Source: an uncultured Clostridia bacterium (GTDB lineage: Bacteria > Bacillota > Clostridia > Saccharofermentanales > Saccharofermentanaceae). From it: a stretch of 42,871 nucleotides of DNA. The notes beneath the pieces are model-generated. The model was not told where the DNA came from, ran no database searches, and saw nothing but the letters and a program-made list of their open reading frames with translations. This document shows positions 24,380 to 32,844 of this stretch, piece after piece (positions within the stretch are counted from its first letter, which is position 1; each line of letters begins with the position of its first letter). Location: NCBI GenBank assembly GCA_937876985.1, contig CALEFT010000026.1, positions 1 to 42,871 of the forward strand, written 5' to 3'. A program made the position numbers and the translations under genes.

Positions 24380-25894
24380 TTACCATCCACGGCGGTACAA
24401 ACGGTTAAGCTCTGCAAACCACGCATTATCAATTGATGCTAAGTCCTCGTTAGAGAATCTTACCATCCAGTTGCCATTTGCGGTACCAGGTGTGTTCATT
24501 CGTGTATCTCCACCATAGCCAAGTGCATCCTGAACTGGAATAATTACTACGTTAGCATGTGAAGACCAAAGTGTTCTCATAATTGCACGAAGTGATCCAG
24601 AATGAGAACCACCATCACCCCAGTTATCCTTATCGTAGTTACAATACTTGAGGCACTCCTCGCGCTCATTTGTAGGAGCCTCCCAAAGCCAACCAAGTGT
24701 TGTATTGTTATCATGTGTTCCAGTATATGCTACACAATTTGCTGGGAAGTTGTGTGGCAAATATGGACCATTATCGTTTGGATTGAATGCGAACTGCAAT
24801 ACCTTCATGCCCGGCAAAGCGCACTCTTGCATGAAGTCCTTAAGGTCTGGCGTCATCTCGCCTAGGTCCTCTGCGATTAGCTTCGAAGAATCTCCGAAGG
24901 TCTCGTCGACTACGCGGAAGAAATCCATTCCTGGACCAGCTACCCACTCACCCTCCTTGGCAGTCTTCGCCGTAGAAGGAACCTCCCAGTAGGAGCTAAA
25001 TGCGCGGAAATGGTCAATGCGAACCACATCGTATAGCTTGAAGTTCTCGCGAAGTCTACTCATCCACCAAGCGTAGTTCTGCGCCTTGTGCTTCTTCCAA
25101 TCGTAGATAGGATTGCCCCAGAGCTGTCCATCCTCGCAGAAATAATCAGGCGGTACTCCTGCAACCTTCTCGAAAATCTGCTCCGCACTCTTACTCTTGC
25201 TCATCTTGAACAAGTCACGAGCAGCCCATACATCTGACGAGTCGCCAGAAACATAGATTGGCATGTCGCCAATAATCTGAATTCCGAGTTCGTTAATCTG
25301 CGCCTTAATGTCTGCCCACTCTGTATAGAAAAGCCACTGCACAAAAGCATGGTACAAATAATTGTCAGTGCCACGATACTTGGAAATCGCCTTCTCCTTA
25401 TAGCCACGCAAATCATCATCTGGCCACTCCCACCATGGCTTCGAATAGTTGTCGTCCTTAATTGCCTGATAAAGCGAGACATCATCTACCCACTTGTTCT
25501 CAGAAATGAACGCGTTTACATCTGCGCGCATCTCGTCAGTGATTCGTGTGTAGGCGGTACGCAGCAGCTTTTCGCGCTGGACGCGGATGAAGTCGAAGTC
25601 AATACGCCACTTATTCTCGTGAAATTCTGCCTGCACGACCTCGTCTGCGGAAAGCAAGCCGCGCTTCATGAGTCTTCTTGGGTCGATAAAAAGCCAGTTT
25701 CCAGCGAACGCCGAGAAACTCTGATATGGTGAGTTGCCCATTCCCGGATACGAGAACGGAAGCACCTGCCAGTACGTCATTCCTTGTGATTTAAGTTGTT
25801 TGGCGAACGAGATTGCCTCCTCGCCGAATACGCCGATGCCAAAAGGTCCTGGCAAAGACGAAATGTGCATCAAGATTCCTGCACCTCTTCTCAT
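24380..25894 (-). CDS. malQ: 4-alpha-glucanotransferase (amylomaltase)
   Basis: A 504-residue GH77 disproportionating enzyme, which transfers glucan segments between maltodextrins in the cytosol during glycogen or maltose metabolism. The N-terminal RRGAGILMHISSLPGPFGIG, QVLPFSYPGMGNSPYQS, the nucleophile region VRIDHFRAF, the acid/base IAEDLG and the stabilising TGTHDNNT are all present. The ATG at 25894 is chosen because GGAGGGG lies just upstream and the family begins at this point; longer in-frame starts add residues unlike the family. It is divergent from prfC. No glycogen or maltose genes are nearby. Confidence 0.95.
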   Translation of the reverse strand: MRRGAGILMHISSLPGPFGIGVFGEEAISFAKQLKSQGMTYWQVLPFSYPGMGNSPYQSFSAFAGNWLFIDPRRLMKRGLLSADEVVQAEFHENKWRIDFDFIRVQREKLLRTAYTRITDEMRADVNAFISENKWVDDVSLYQAIKDDNYSKPWWEWPDDDLRGYKEKAISKYRGTDNYLYHAFVQWLFYTEWADIKAQINELGIQIIGDMPIYVSGDSSDVWAARDLFKMSKSKSAEQIFEKVAGVPPDYFCEDGQLWGNPIYDWKKHKAQNYAWWMSRLRENFKLYDVVRIDHFRAFSSYWEVPSTAKTAKEGEWVAGPGMDFFRVVDETFGDSSKLIAEDLGEMTPDLKDFMQECALPGMKVLQFAFNPNDNGPYLPHNFPANCVAYTGTHDNNTTLGWLWEAPTNEREECLKYCNYDKDNWGDGGSHSGSLRAIMRTLWSSHANVVIIPVQDALGYGGDTRMNTPGTANGNWMVRFSNEDLASIDNAWFAELNRLYRRGW

Positions 25895-25944
25895 AAGCCC
25901 CTCCAATGCCAAGATGAAGTCTAAGAGCCCCAAAGCTTGCCTTG

Positions 25945-25985
25945 CTCGAAAAGCACTTCCACAAAACAAACTCTCTTGCTATAAT
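25945..25985 (+). promoter_or_regulatory. prfC promoter with an upstream CTCGAAAAGCA element
   Basis: TATAAT (25980-25985), with an upstream TG forming an extended -10 (TGCTATAAT), lies 51 bases before the prfC ATG. The -35 is weak. The recurring word CTCGAAAAGCA (25945-25955) ends 24 bases before the -10, the position of an upstream element or regulator site. Confidence 0.55.
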
Positions 25986-26036
25986 ATCTTGGTTTATGAC
26001 TAGCATATTATACACTATTTATATTTGAGGTGAACT

Positions 26037-27665
26037 ATGAGTTATTCCACTTCGGAACAAATCCAGCGTCGACGCACGTTCGCGATCATTTCGCACCCAG
26101 ACGCAGGTAAGACAACAATGACAGAGAAGCTCCTTCTCTACGGAGGCGCAATTCATATGGCCGGCTCGGTCAAGGCGCGTAAGGCTACCAAGCATGCGAC
26201 ATCTGACTGGATGGAAATCGAGAAGCAGCGTGGTATTTCCGTTACTTCTTCCGTAATGCAGTTCGACTACGACGGCTTTTGCATCAACATCCTCGATACC
26301 CCTGGACACCAGGACTTCTCCGAGGACACATATCGTACACTTTGCGCTGCTGACGCCGCAGTAATGCTTCTTGACGGCGCGAAAGGTGTCGAGGCACAGA
26401 CAATCAAGCTCTTCACGGTTTGTCGTAAGCGTGGAATTCCAATCTTCACATTCATCAACAAGATGGACCGTGCTGCCAAGAACCCATTCGACCTAATCGA
26501 CGAGCTCGAGAAGGTGCTCGGCATTCGCTCCACTCCAATCAACTGGCCAATCGGTACAGACGGCGACTTCGAGGGCGTATATCAGCGCGAGACTAACGAG
26601 GTATTGCTTTTCGACTCATCGAATCAGGACCACGGTGCCTCCATGGTTAGAAATTCCACAACCGGTATCGACGACCCTGCACTCAAGTCCATGATGACCG
26701 CCGACCACTACGAGACACTTTGCAACGACATCGAGCTTCTCGACATGGCAGGCGACGAATTCGACCTCGAAAAGGTCCTCGCAGGCCAACTCACACCAGT
26801 ATTCTTCGGTTCGGCTATCACAAACTTCGGTGTCGAGCCATTCTTGAAGAAGTTCCTCGAGATTTCTCCAGCGCCACAGCCATACCACACATCAGCTGGC
26901 ATGGTAGAGCCACTCGACAATGACTTCACTGGCTTCGTATTCAAAATCCAAGCAAACATGGACCCGAACCACCGCGACCGCATGGCATTCGTTCGTATCT
27001 GCTCCGGAAAGTACGAGAAGAACATGAACGTTACTCACATGCGCCTTGGCAAGAAAATCATGCTTGCACAACCACAGCAATTCATGGCACAAGACAGAAA
27101 CATCGTAGAGGACGCATACGCTGGTGACATCATCGGAATTTTTGACCCAGGTCACTTCCGAATCGGCGACACACTAATCGGCTCGAATAAGAAATTCCTC
27201 TTCGATCCGATTCCAGTCTTCCCACCAGAGAATTTCGCGAAGGTTCAACCGAAGGACTCCATGAAGCGTAAGCAGTTCCTCAAGGGAATCGAACAGCTCT
27301 CAGAGGAAGGTGCCGTACAGCTTTATAAGCAGCCAGGCATTGGTACAGAGACATACATCATGGGTGTAGTCGGAATCCTCCAATTCGAGGTACTAGAACA
27401 TCGCTTGAAGGCCGAGTACGGAGTCGACATCATCCGCACACCACTTTCCTATCGAGTAGCTCGCTGGGTAAAGAGTGAAGCAAAGCCAGACTTCGACTAT
27501 AACGACCTGACACTCACATCTACATCGATGCTCGTACTAGACCGAGACGAAGAACCGGTTGTGCTTTTCGAGTCGGAGTGGGCAATCGATTGGGCTATCG
27601 ACCATAACAAGTCCCTCGAGCTTCGCTTCGAGACAATCCATGAAGCTACACAGAAGGGAATCTGA
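26037..27665 (+). CDS. prfC: peptide chain release factor 3
   Basis: A 542-residue translational GTPase, RF3, which removes RF1 or RF2 from the ribosome after termination. The GTPase motifs are AIISHPDAGKTTMTEK (P-loop, residues 16-31), GISVTSS (switch I), DTPGHQDFSEDTYR (switch II) and NKMDR. The length and the C-terminal domain (LQFEVLEHRLKAEYGVDI) match RF3 rather than EF-G. Codon choice is strongly biased toward C-ending codons, as in highly expressed genes. The ATG has GAGGTG upstream. It is monocistronic, with a clear terminator at 27705. Confidence 0.96.
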   Translation: MSYSTSEQIQRRRTFAIISHPDAGKTTMTEKLLLYGGAIHMAGSVKARKATKHATSDWMEIEKQRGISVTSSVMQFDYDGFCINILDTPGHQDFSEDTYRTLCAADAAVMLLDGAKGVEAQTIKLFTVCRKRGIPIFTFINKMDRAAKNPFDLIDELEKVLGIRSTPINWPIGTDGDFEGVYQRETNEVLLFDSSNQDHGASMVRNSTTGIDDPALKSMMTADHYETLCNDIELLDMAGDEFDLEKVLAGQLTPVFFGSAITNFGVEPFLKKFLEISPAPQPYHTSAGMVEPLDNDFTGFVFKIQANMDPNHRDRMAFVRICSGKYEKNMNVTHMRLGKKIMLAQPQQFMAQDRNIVEDAYAGDIIGIFDPGHFRIGDTLIGSNKKFLFDPIPVFPPENFAKVQPKDSMKRKQFLKGIEQLSEEGAVQLYKQPGIGTETYIMGVVGILQFEVLEHRLKAEYGVDIIRTPLSYRVARWVKSEAKPDFDYNDLTLTSTSMLVLDRDEEPVVLFESEWAIDWAIDHNKSLELRFETIHEATQKGI

Positions 27666-27704
27666 TAGGCTTTACTTCGAGCTTCATTTTCTACAAAACA
27701 TAAC

Positions 27705-27738
27705 GCCTACCCTATTAATCGATGGGGTAGGCTTTTTT
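27705..27738 (+). terminator. intrinsic terminator of prfC
   Basis: GCCTACCC (27705-27712) pairs with GGGTAGGC (27725-27732), followed by six T. It starts 40 bases past the prfC stop. Confidence 0.92.
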
Positions 27739-27798
27739 GTTGATTGAATTGGATTTGTTAGACGATGTATCAATGAGGCACAAATACAGACAAGTTTT

Positions 27799-27981
27799 TT
27801 ATCAGCAGATAGTTCACCCGGGAAGCCCCGTTTTGATGAACTTCCTGCTGAACTAGGGGTTATCAGCAGATAGTTCACCCAGGAAGCCTCGTTTTGATGA
27901 ACTTCTTGCTGAACTTAGCGTTATCAGCAGAAAGTTCACCCAGGAGGCCCTGTTTTGATGAACTTCTTGCTGAAATTGGCC
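27799..27981. repeat. three 61-bp tandem palindromic units
   Basis: Units start at 27799, 27860 and 27921, each exactly 61 bp and about 85-90 percent alike by eye. Each begins TTATCAGCAG and contains the inverted arms CAGCAG-NN-AGTTCA and TGAACT-NN-(C/T)TGCTG about 20 bases apart, so each can fold into a hairpin with a two-base internal mismatch. They fill most of the 372-bp gap between convergent prfC and thrC. They are unrelated in sequence to the 37-bp palindromes. Confidence 0.92.
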
Positions 27982-28010
27982 CACCTGCTCACTTTAGAGC
28001 AAATGGGCCA
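27977..28010 (-). terminator. hairpin after thrC, probable terminator
   Basis: TGGCCCA (27977-27983) pairs with TGGGCCA (28004-28010), with a further inner pairing GCTC/GAGC. It lies 28 bases beyond the thrC stop. The T-tract that would follow on the minus strand is poor (ATTTC), so termination may be weak. The hairpin abuts the last 61-bp unit. Confidence 0.55.
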
Positions 28011-28037
28011 TAAGACTTAACTGTTTTACATGAAACA

Positions 28038-29543
28038 TTACTTCGTGAGAATGTCCTCGACTACTTGCATCATCTGTTCCTTTTCGATGCGGGTTGTGTG
28101 GCGAACTTCCTTCTGCGCGAGGTTGTTTAAGCCTTCAGGAATTGCAAGTCCGCTCTCTTCAGAAAGCTCCTTGATGATTACTTCATTAGAGCGTCCGTTG
28201 CTGTAGCCGTTGCCGCGAATTGCGTCCATTACTGCAGGCGCGAACTTGAATGGGGATGCAGTGGATGCGAAGATTGTCACTGTCTCGTCCTTCGAGCGCT
28301 GGTGATAACGATTGTAGATGTTGAAGCCTACGGCTGTGTGTGTGTCGATTACGTTATCTGTGCGGTCGTATACGTCAATGATTGTCTTCGTAATGCCAAT
28401 CTCGTCAGCGAAGCCGCCTACGAACTGGCGCTGCAATGCCTTGAGTGTAGTTGGGTCTACCTGGTAAACGCCGTCCTCGGACAATGCCTTCATCCAAGAA
28501 GAAACCTTAGCTGCATCCTTGCCAGTAACCTCGAAGAGCAATCTCTCCAAGTTAGAGGAGATAAGGATGTCCATTGAAGGAGAATTTGTCTTGTAGAATT
28601 CTCTCTTTCTGTCGTACTTTCCTGTAGCGAAAAAGTCGCACAATACCTTGTTGCGGTTAGATGCGCAAATCAAGCGACGCACTGGGATTCCCATCTGCTT
28701 TGCGTACCATGCAGCGAGAATGTTTCCAAAGTTTCCTGTTGGAACTACTACGTTGATGTAGTCGCCAAGCTCAATCTTCTCACGACGAACGAGATCTACG
28801 TAGGAGTAAACATAATATGCAATCTGTGGTACAAGACGTCCCCAGTTGATGGAATTTGCAGAAGATAGCTTAACATTTGCTGCCGCTAGCTTAGATGCAA
28901 AATCACTTGATGCGAAGATATTCTTTACTCCAGTTTGTGCATCGTCGAAGCAACCGTTAACTGCGATTACATGTGTATTTGCTCCGCCAGTTGTAATCAT
29001 CTGGAGTTTTTGTGCCTCGGACACGCCCTCAGATGGATAGAATACGATAATCTCTGTACCTGGCAAATCCTTGAAGCCCTCAAGTGCAGCCTTACCTGTG
29101 TCACCTGAAGTTGCTGTGAGGATGCAAATCTTTGCTGTCTCGCCAGTCTTACGCATTGATGCAGTCATGAGATATGGAAGAAGCTGCAATGCTACGTCCT
29201 TAAAAGCACAAGTTGGTCCATGCCAAAGCTCAAGAATGTACTCTCTGCCATTATATGCATTGAGCTGCTCAAGTGTTACGCCCTTGTCTTCCCACTTCTC
29301 TAGGTCATATGCCTTCGATGTATACTCAAGAAGCTCTGCCTCAGTGAAGTCCTCGAGGAACTTAGACAATACTCTCGCAGAAATCTGGTAGTACTGCATG
29401 TTCATCATTTCCTCAATCTCGTCGCGACCAATAGTCGGAATTGACTCCGGAACAAACAAACCTCCATCTGGAGCGATGCCCTTCACAATCGCCTCTGCCG
29501 CAGTAAACTTCTGCTCGTAACCTCTTGTACTAATATATTTCAT
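28038..29543 (-). CDS. thrC: threonine synthase
   Basis: A 501-residue PLP enzyme converting phosphohomoserine to threonine. The PLP lysine motif is HGPTCAFKDVALQLLPYL (near residues 108-125), preceded by the N-terminal YISTRGYEQKFTAAEA typical of the longer, fungal/E. coli-like class. TATSGDTGKAALEGF and VPTGNFGNILAAWYAKQMG are the conserved phosphate- and cofactor-binding segments. The ATG follows AGGAGG by five bases. A -10 at 29606 gives it its own promoter. No hom or thrB gene is in the window, and no T-box leader is visible. Confidence 0.96.
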   Translation of the reverse strand: MKYISTRGYEQKFTAAEAIVKGIAPDGGLFVPESIPTIGRDEIEEMMNMQYYQISARVLSKFLEDFTEAELLEYTSKAYDLEKWEDKGVTLEQLNAYNGREYILELWHGPTCAFKDVALQLLPYLMTASMRKTGETAKICILTATSGDTGKAALEGFKDLPGTEIIVFYPSEGVSEAQKLQMITTGGANTHVIAVNGCFDDAQTGVKNIFASSDFASKLAAANVKLSSANSINWGRLVPQIAYYVYSYVDLVRREKIELGDYINVVVPTGNFGNILAAWYAKQMGIPVRRLICASNRNKVLCDFFATGKYDRKREFYKTNSPSMDILISSNLERLLFEVTGKDAAKVSSWMKALSEDGVYQVDPTTLKALQRQFVGGFADEIGITKTIIDVYDRTDNVIDTHTAVGFNIYNRYHQRSKDETVTIFASTASPFKFAPAVMDAIRGNGYSNGRSNEVIIKELSEESGLAIPEGLNNLAQKEVRHTTRIEKEQMMQVVEDILTK

Positions 29544-29605
29544 ATCTGCCTCCTAATAAGCATTTCTAATTCTTCTAAAATAATAAATATAAGTCGTCGC
29601 GTGAG

Positions 29606-29611
29606 ATTATA
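29606..29611 (-). promoter_or_regulatory. -10 element of the thrC promoter
   Basis: TATAAT on the minus strand about 63 bases upstream of the thrC ATG. The -35 is not convincing. A copy of the recurring CTTTTCGAG word lies 41 bases upstream of it (29653-29661). Confidence 0.5.
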
Positions 29612-29697
29612 CACCCTAAAGCATTTCTTCGCCACCACTTAAGCCTTACCCTCTCGAAAAGCATCCTACCAAAAACACAAAGCTAACATCAAGCTTC

Positions 29698-30783
29698 TCA
29701 AGCCGTCTCAGCCGATGTTTCAGCCGCTGTTTCTACACCAGTTTCTGCACCAGACTCTACGCCTACTTCCGAAGATGCAGCATCAGTTCCTTGGACACTA
29801 GGTACAATTGCACCTTCTGTTGTAACTTCTGCCGTCTGACTTGTCGCACCAGCTTCTTCGCTAGTTGTTGGACTAGTCGCATCTATACTTGTATCAGCTG
29901 TTGTTGCTTCTTCTCCTGTGCCTTCATCTGCGCCTTCACCGTCAGTAGCAGTAGCATCTACATCGATATCAATATCAAACTCTTCGAGATAACCAGCCAT
30001 AATTGAAGAAACTGTCTCGTCGTCCATGTTCTTTCCAAGCTCTCTTGTTAAATACTCTAGACGAGCACTATTGTCATCAGCGCTCTTCATCTTTCCAATC
30101 ATCGGAATCACGAAGAAATATACTGCCAAAATCACTAATGCAACAAGTAAAACGATACCAACAATTAGTGTTGTAAGTCTTGCCTTATCTGCTGGTGTCA
30201 TTGGGATATTTACATTGATATCATCGTCTGCTAGTTCGCCATTACTCGACGCAGCACGCATCATTACCTCGCGACGCTCCTTGTCTGTTGCCATTCTAGC
30301 TTTACCCTGTCCAGAGGACGCACGCATAAGAATCGGAGCCTGCATACCACTTCTTGCTGTTCTATTGCCAAATTCTGCAACCATAGAATCCTTGTCTTGT
30401 GAATTTACATTCGCACTTCTTCTTGGCTTCTTCATATCTTCACGAATAAGCCTTAGAGCCTCTTGCGCTATCTGCAAAGTATTCTCCGTAGAAAGCACAT
30501 TGTTAATCGCGTATTCTACCGCGCCAGCTGCTCTCTCATATTCACCTTCATAAGCCAGGCACAAGCCATAAATCAGAGATGCTTCTCCCCAAGTTGGGTA
30601 CTCTGTAATAAGCGGCTTTAGAAAAATCTGAGCCACATCTGTTCCATCTCCCTTAGAATTCGAAAGCGCCTTATTATATTGCTTCACAATATGTGTCTTC
30701 TCTTCAGGCGACACCTTAAAGAGAATTAGGTCAACTTCCGTTATCGGTCTAATCTGAGCTGCAAGCTGTTGATATTTATACAT
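29698..30783 (-). CDS. TPR-like membrane protein with acidic Thr/Ala-rich tail
   Basis: 361 residues, not a named protein. Residues 1-120 are helical and TPR-like (AQIFLKPLITEYPTWGEASLIYGLCLAYEGEYERAAGAVEYAI). A charged linker leads to a single membrane helix (about residues 205-230, TTLIVGIVLLVALVILAVYF). After it come about 130 residues ending in a Thr/Ser/Ala/Glu-rich low-complexity tail, predicted outside. The start lies within the end of folC (8-bp overlap) with AAGGAG upstream, so the two are translationally coupled. The layout (cytosolic N-terminal domain, one helix, Thr/Glu-rich outer tail) resembles the 4666-8196 protein in plan, though not in sequence. Confidence 0.75.
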   Translation of the reverse strand: MYKYQQLAAQIRPITEVDLILFKVSPEEKTHIVKQYNKALSNSKGDGTDVAQIFLKPLITEYPTWGEASLIYGLCLAYEGEYERAAGAVEYAINNVLSTENTLQIAQEALRLIREDMKKPRRSANVNSQDKDSMVAEFGNRTARSGMQAPILMRASSGQGKARMATDKERREVMMRAASSNGELADDDINVNIPMTPADKARLTTLIVGIVLLVALVILAVYFFVIPMIGKMKSADDNSARLEYLTRELGKNMDDETVSSIMAGYLEEFDIDIDVDATATDGEGADEGTGEEATTADTSIDATSPTTSEEAGATSQTAEVTTEGAIVPSVQGTDAASSEVGVESGAETGVETAAETSAETA

Positions 30784-32185
30784 CTGTTTCTCCTTCTTGC
30801 GCGAGTGTCTCTATCGCCACGCCTCTAATTTGTCCGAGCAAATACAAAGAACCCGTAATTAGAAGTGGCATATTGTCCTTCACTGAACTTGTTATCGCAT
30901 CACGCACCGCATCCTTTGGGTCCTCGTAAAGCAACGTATGAACTTCGTCATTATACACGAGTTTAATTGCATTAGAAACCTCAACTGGCTCCATCGTTCT
31001 TGGGTTGTCCACCCTCGCACAATATGCCTCATAAATTCTAAGTCCCTTCTGCATATAAACGCGCACCATCTCTTCAAAATCCTTGTCACGCATCGCTCCA
31101 AGCACCACTCGAACCTTACTATTTACAAGCTCACCACTACCAATTGCTACAAATGTCGATGCAAGGCTCGTTGCACCCTGCACATTATGTCCACCATCAA
31201 GTATCACTAATGGCTTTCTCGATAGGCACTCTATCCTACCCTTCCAAAAAGTCCTGGAAACAGCTTCTACGAGACTTTCGCTTGTGCACTCGAGGTTGAA
31301 TTCTTGTCTTATAACATATTCAGCTATGCTGATAGCAAGATAGCAATTTTGCACCTGATGTTCACCGAGTAGCCTTGTCTCATATCTGCTATCACCAATA
31401 GTAAACTCCATATGTCCACTATTGTTATAAGTAATATCGGCCTCTTTAGGATTTTTACCAACAAATACTATTGGACAATTTACTTCATTAGCCTTAGAGC
31501 AAAGAACGTCACGAACTTTTACCTTATCCTCACTATCGAGAATCATGTATTCTGGTTCGAAGCAGAAGGCCTTCACACCCTTCTTGAAAATCCCCGCCTT
31601 CTCAGAAGTAATCTCTTCGATGGTCTCTCCAAGCCTATCTGTATGGTCATATCCAATCGCAGTAATTGCTGTACAAAGTGGATTTTTGCAAACATTTGTT
31701 GAATCGAGTCTACCACCAAGCCCAGTCTCTAGGACAGCAACATCGACATTTTTTTCCGCGAACCAAATATAGCAAATCGCAGTTACGAGCTCGAATTCTG
31801 TCGGATGCTCGAAGCCTTCTTCCACCATTGAATCAGATGCATTTTTAACAAGAGCACTTATTCTATCAAGGTCATCATTTGATATCTCACCATACGAGTC
31901 GTCTGCTTCGTATTTGGCTAGTCCCTTTTCGCCATCGAGGATGCGCATTCGTTCGCTAAAGCGCTCGAGGAAGGGCGAAGTAAAAATGCCGACCTTAAGG
32001 CCGTGCGAAGCAAGTATTGTCGACGCAAAACTTGTAACCGAGCCCTTGCCGTTTGTGCCTGCGATATGTACGACATTAAGGCTATCTTGTGGGTTTCCAA
32101 GGCGCGCTAGAAGCTCGTTCATTCGCTCTAGACCGAGGTTTATTCCAAATTTGAGTGCGTCTTCTAGAAATTGTGGCGTTGCCAT
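30776..32185 (-). CDS. folC: bifunctional folylpolyglutamate / dihydrofolate synthase
   Basis: A 469-residue Mur-ligase-family enzyme that adds glutamate to folates and, in many bacteria, to dihydropteroate. The N-terminal INLGLERMNELLARLGNPQ, P-loop HIAGTNGKGSVTSF (about 40-53), FTSPFLERFSERMRI, the ATETGLGGRLDSTN-like block (LETGLGGRLDSTN) and LDGGHNVQGA are all in order. The ATG has GAGG upstream. It begins 11 bp after gtrA and overlaps the TPR-like gene, so the three form an operon. Whether it keeps both activities cannot be told by eye. Confidence 0.95.
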   Translation of the reverse strand: MATPQFLEDALKFGINLGLERMNELLARLGNPQDSLNVVHIAGTNGKGSVTSFASTILASHGLKVGIFTSPFLERFSERMRILDGEKGLAKYEADDSYGEISNDDLDRISALVKNASDSMVEEGFEHPTEFELVTAICYIWFAEKNVDVAVLETGLGGRLDSTNVCKNPLCTAITAIGYDHTDRLGETIEEITSEKAGIFKKGVKAFCFEPEYMILDSEDKVKVRDVLCSKANEVNCPIVFVGKNPKEADITYNNSGHMEFTIGDSRYETRLLGEHQVQNCYLAISIAEYVIRQEFNLECTSESLVEAVSRTFWKGRIECLSRKPLVILDGGHNVQGATSLASTFVAIGSGELVNSKVRVVLGAMRDKDFEEMVRVYMQKGLRIYEAYCARVDNPRTMEPVEVSNAIKLVYNDEVHTLLYEDPKDAVRDAITSSVKDNMPLLITGSLYLLGQIRGVAIETLAQEGETDV

Positions 32186-32196
32186 TTATTTGTCCT

Positions 32197-32781
32197 CTAC
32201 TTATTCGTTTCTTTGTCTGTTTTCTTGAACACAAAAATCTTGCTAAGAACGTAATTTGCTACTACTAGAATAACTGAATTTACTATCTTCACTACGAACA
32301 ACGCGGTTACAGTAAAGCCACCAATAGAGAATATGACCGCATCCTCTGGCGTCTTTAGTACGCTCTCGCAAAGCATTACCATCACAGAGAATAGTCCAAG
32401 CTCAATCGTAACAAGCGTCGCGATTCTTGCTGCCGCGAAGGAGAGGAATTCCTTAATGATGCTATTATTCGACACGAATACAAAGGCTCTGTTCGTTACA
32501 TATGCGACAACTACAGCAACGAACCACGCGATTACTTGATTTATTAGGAGCAGCATGTCGAATTCTTTACCAAATATTACGACATTCAATTCTGCCTTAA
32601 CAAAATAATCGAACAAATAGAAGCAGACAAGATTTGCTAGTGTCGTAAGGCCACCGCTAACAAGATACATAAAAATACTTCGTATTTTCTCTTGCTTCTC
32701 GGTTAAGCCATCGCCCCCTCTAAGAAGAGTTTTTAGTGTGATTTTTACTTTATCCATCTCTTGTATTCTATCCTCGTTCAT
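32197..32781 (-). CDS. GtrA-family membrane protein
   Basis: 194 residues with four predicted helices. FMYLVSGGLTTLANLVCFYL is the GtrA-family opening, and AWFVAVVVAYVTNRAFVF and ANYVLSKIFVF are the other conserved segments. GtrA proteins are linked to flipping or transfer of lipid-carried sugars for surface polymers. The N-terminal 35 residues are charged and cytosolic. The start is uncertain: the first ATG has no clear ribosome site, and another ATG stands eight codons later. It sits between a surface-protein gene and folC. Confidence 0.9.
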   Translation of the reverse strand: MNEDRIQEMDKVKITLKTLLRGGDGLTEKQEKIRSIFMYLVSGGLTTLANLVCFYLFDYFVKAELNVVIFGKEFDMLLLINQVIAWFVAVVVAYVTNRAFVFVSNNSIIKEFLSFAAARIATLVTIELGLFSVMVMLCESVLKTPEDAVIFSIGGFTVTALFVVKIVNSVILVVANYVLSKIFVFKKTDKETNK

Positions 32782-32844
32782 TCTGACTATTGTTCTTTTT
32801 GCACATGCACATTTGTAATTTTCCTAGAGGCCTTGCATCTATGA

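Noticed and set aside
29544..29697. T-box leader for thrC
   Set aside because: No TGGNACCGCG-like T-box word and only about 55 bases between the -10 and the start codon.
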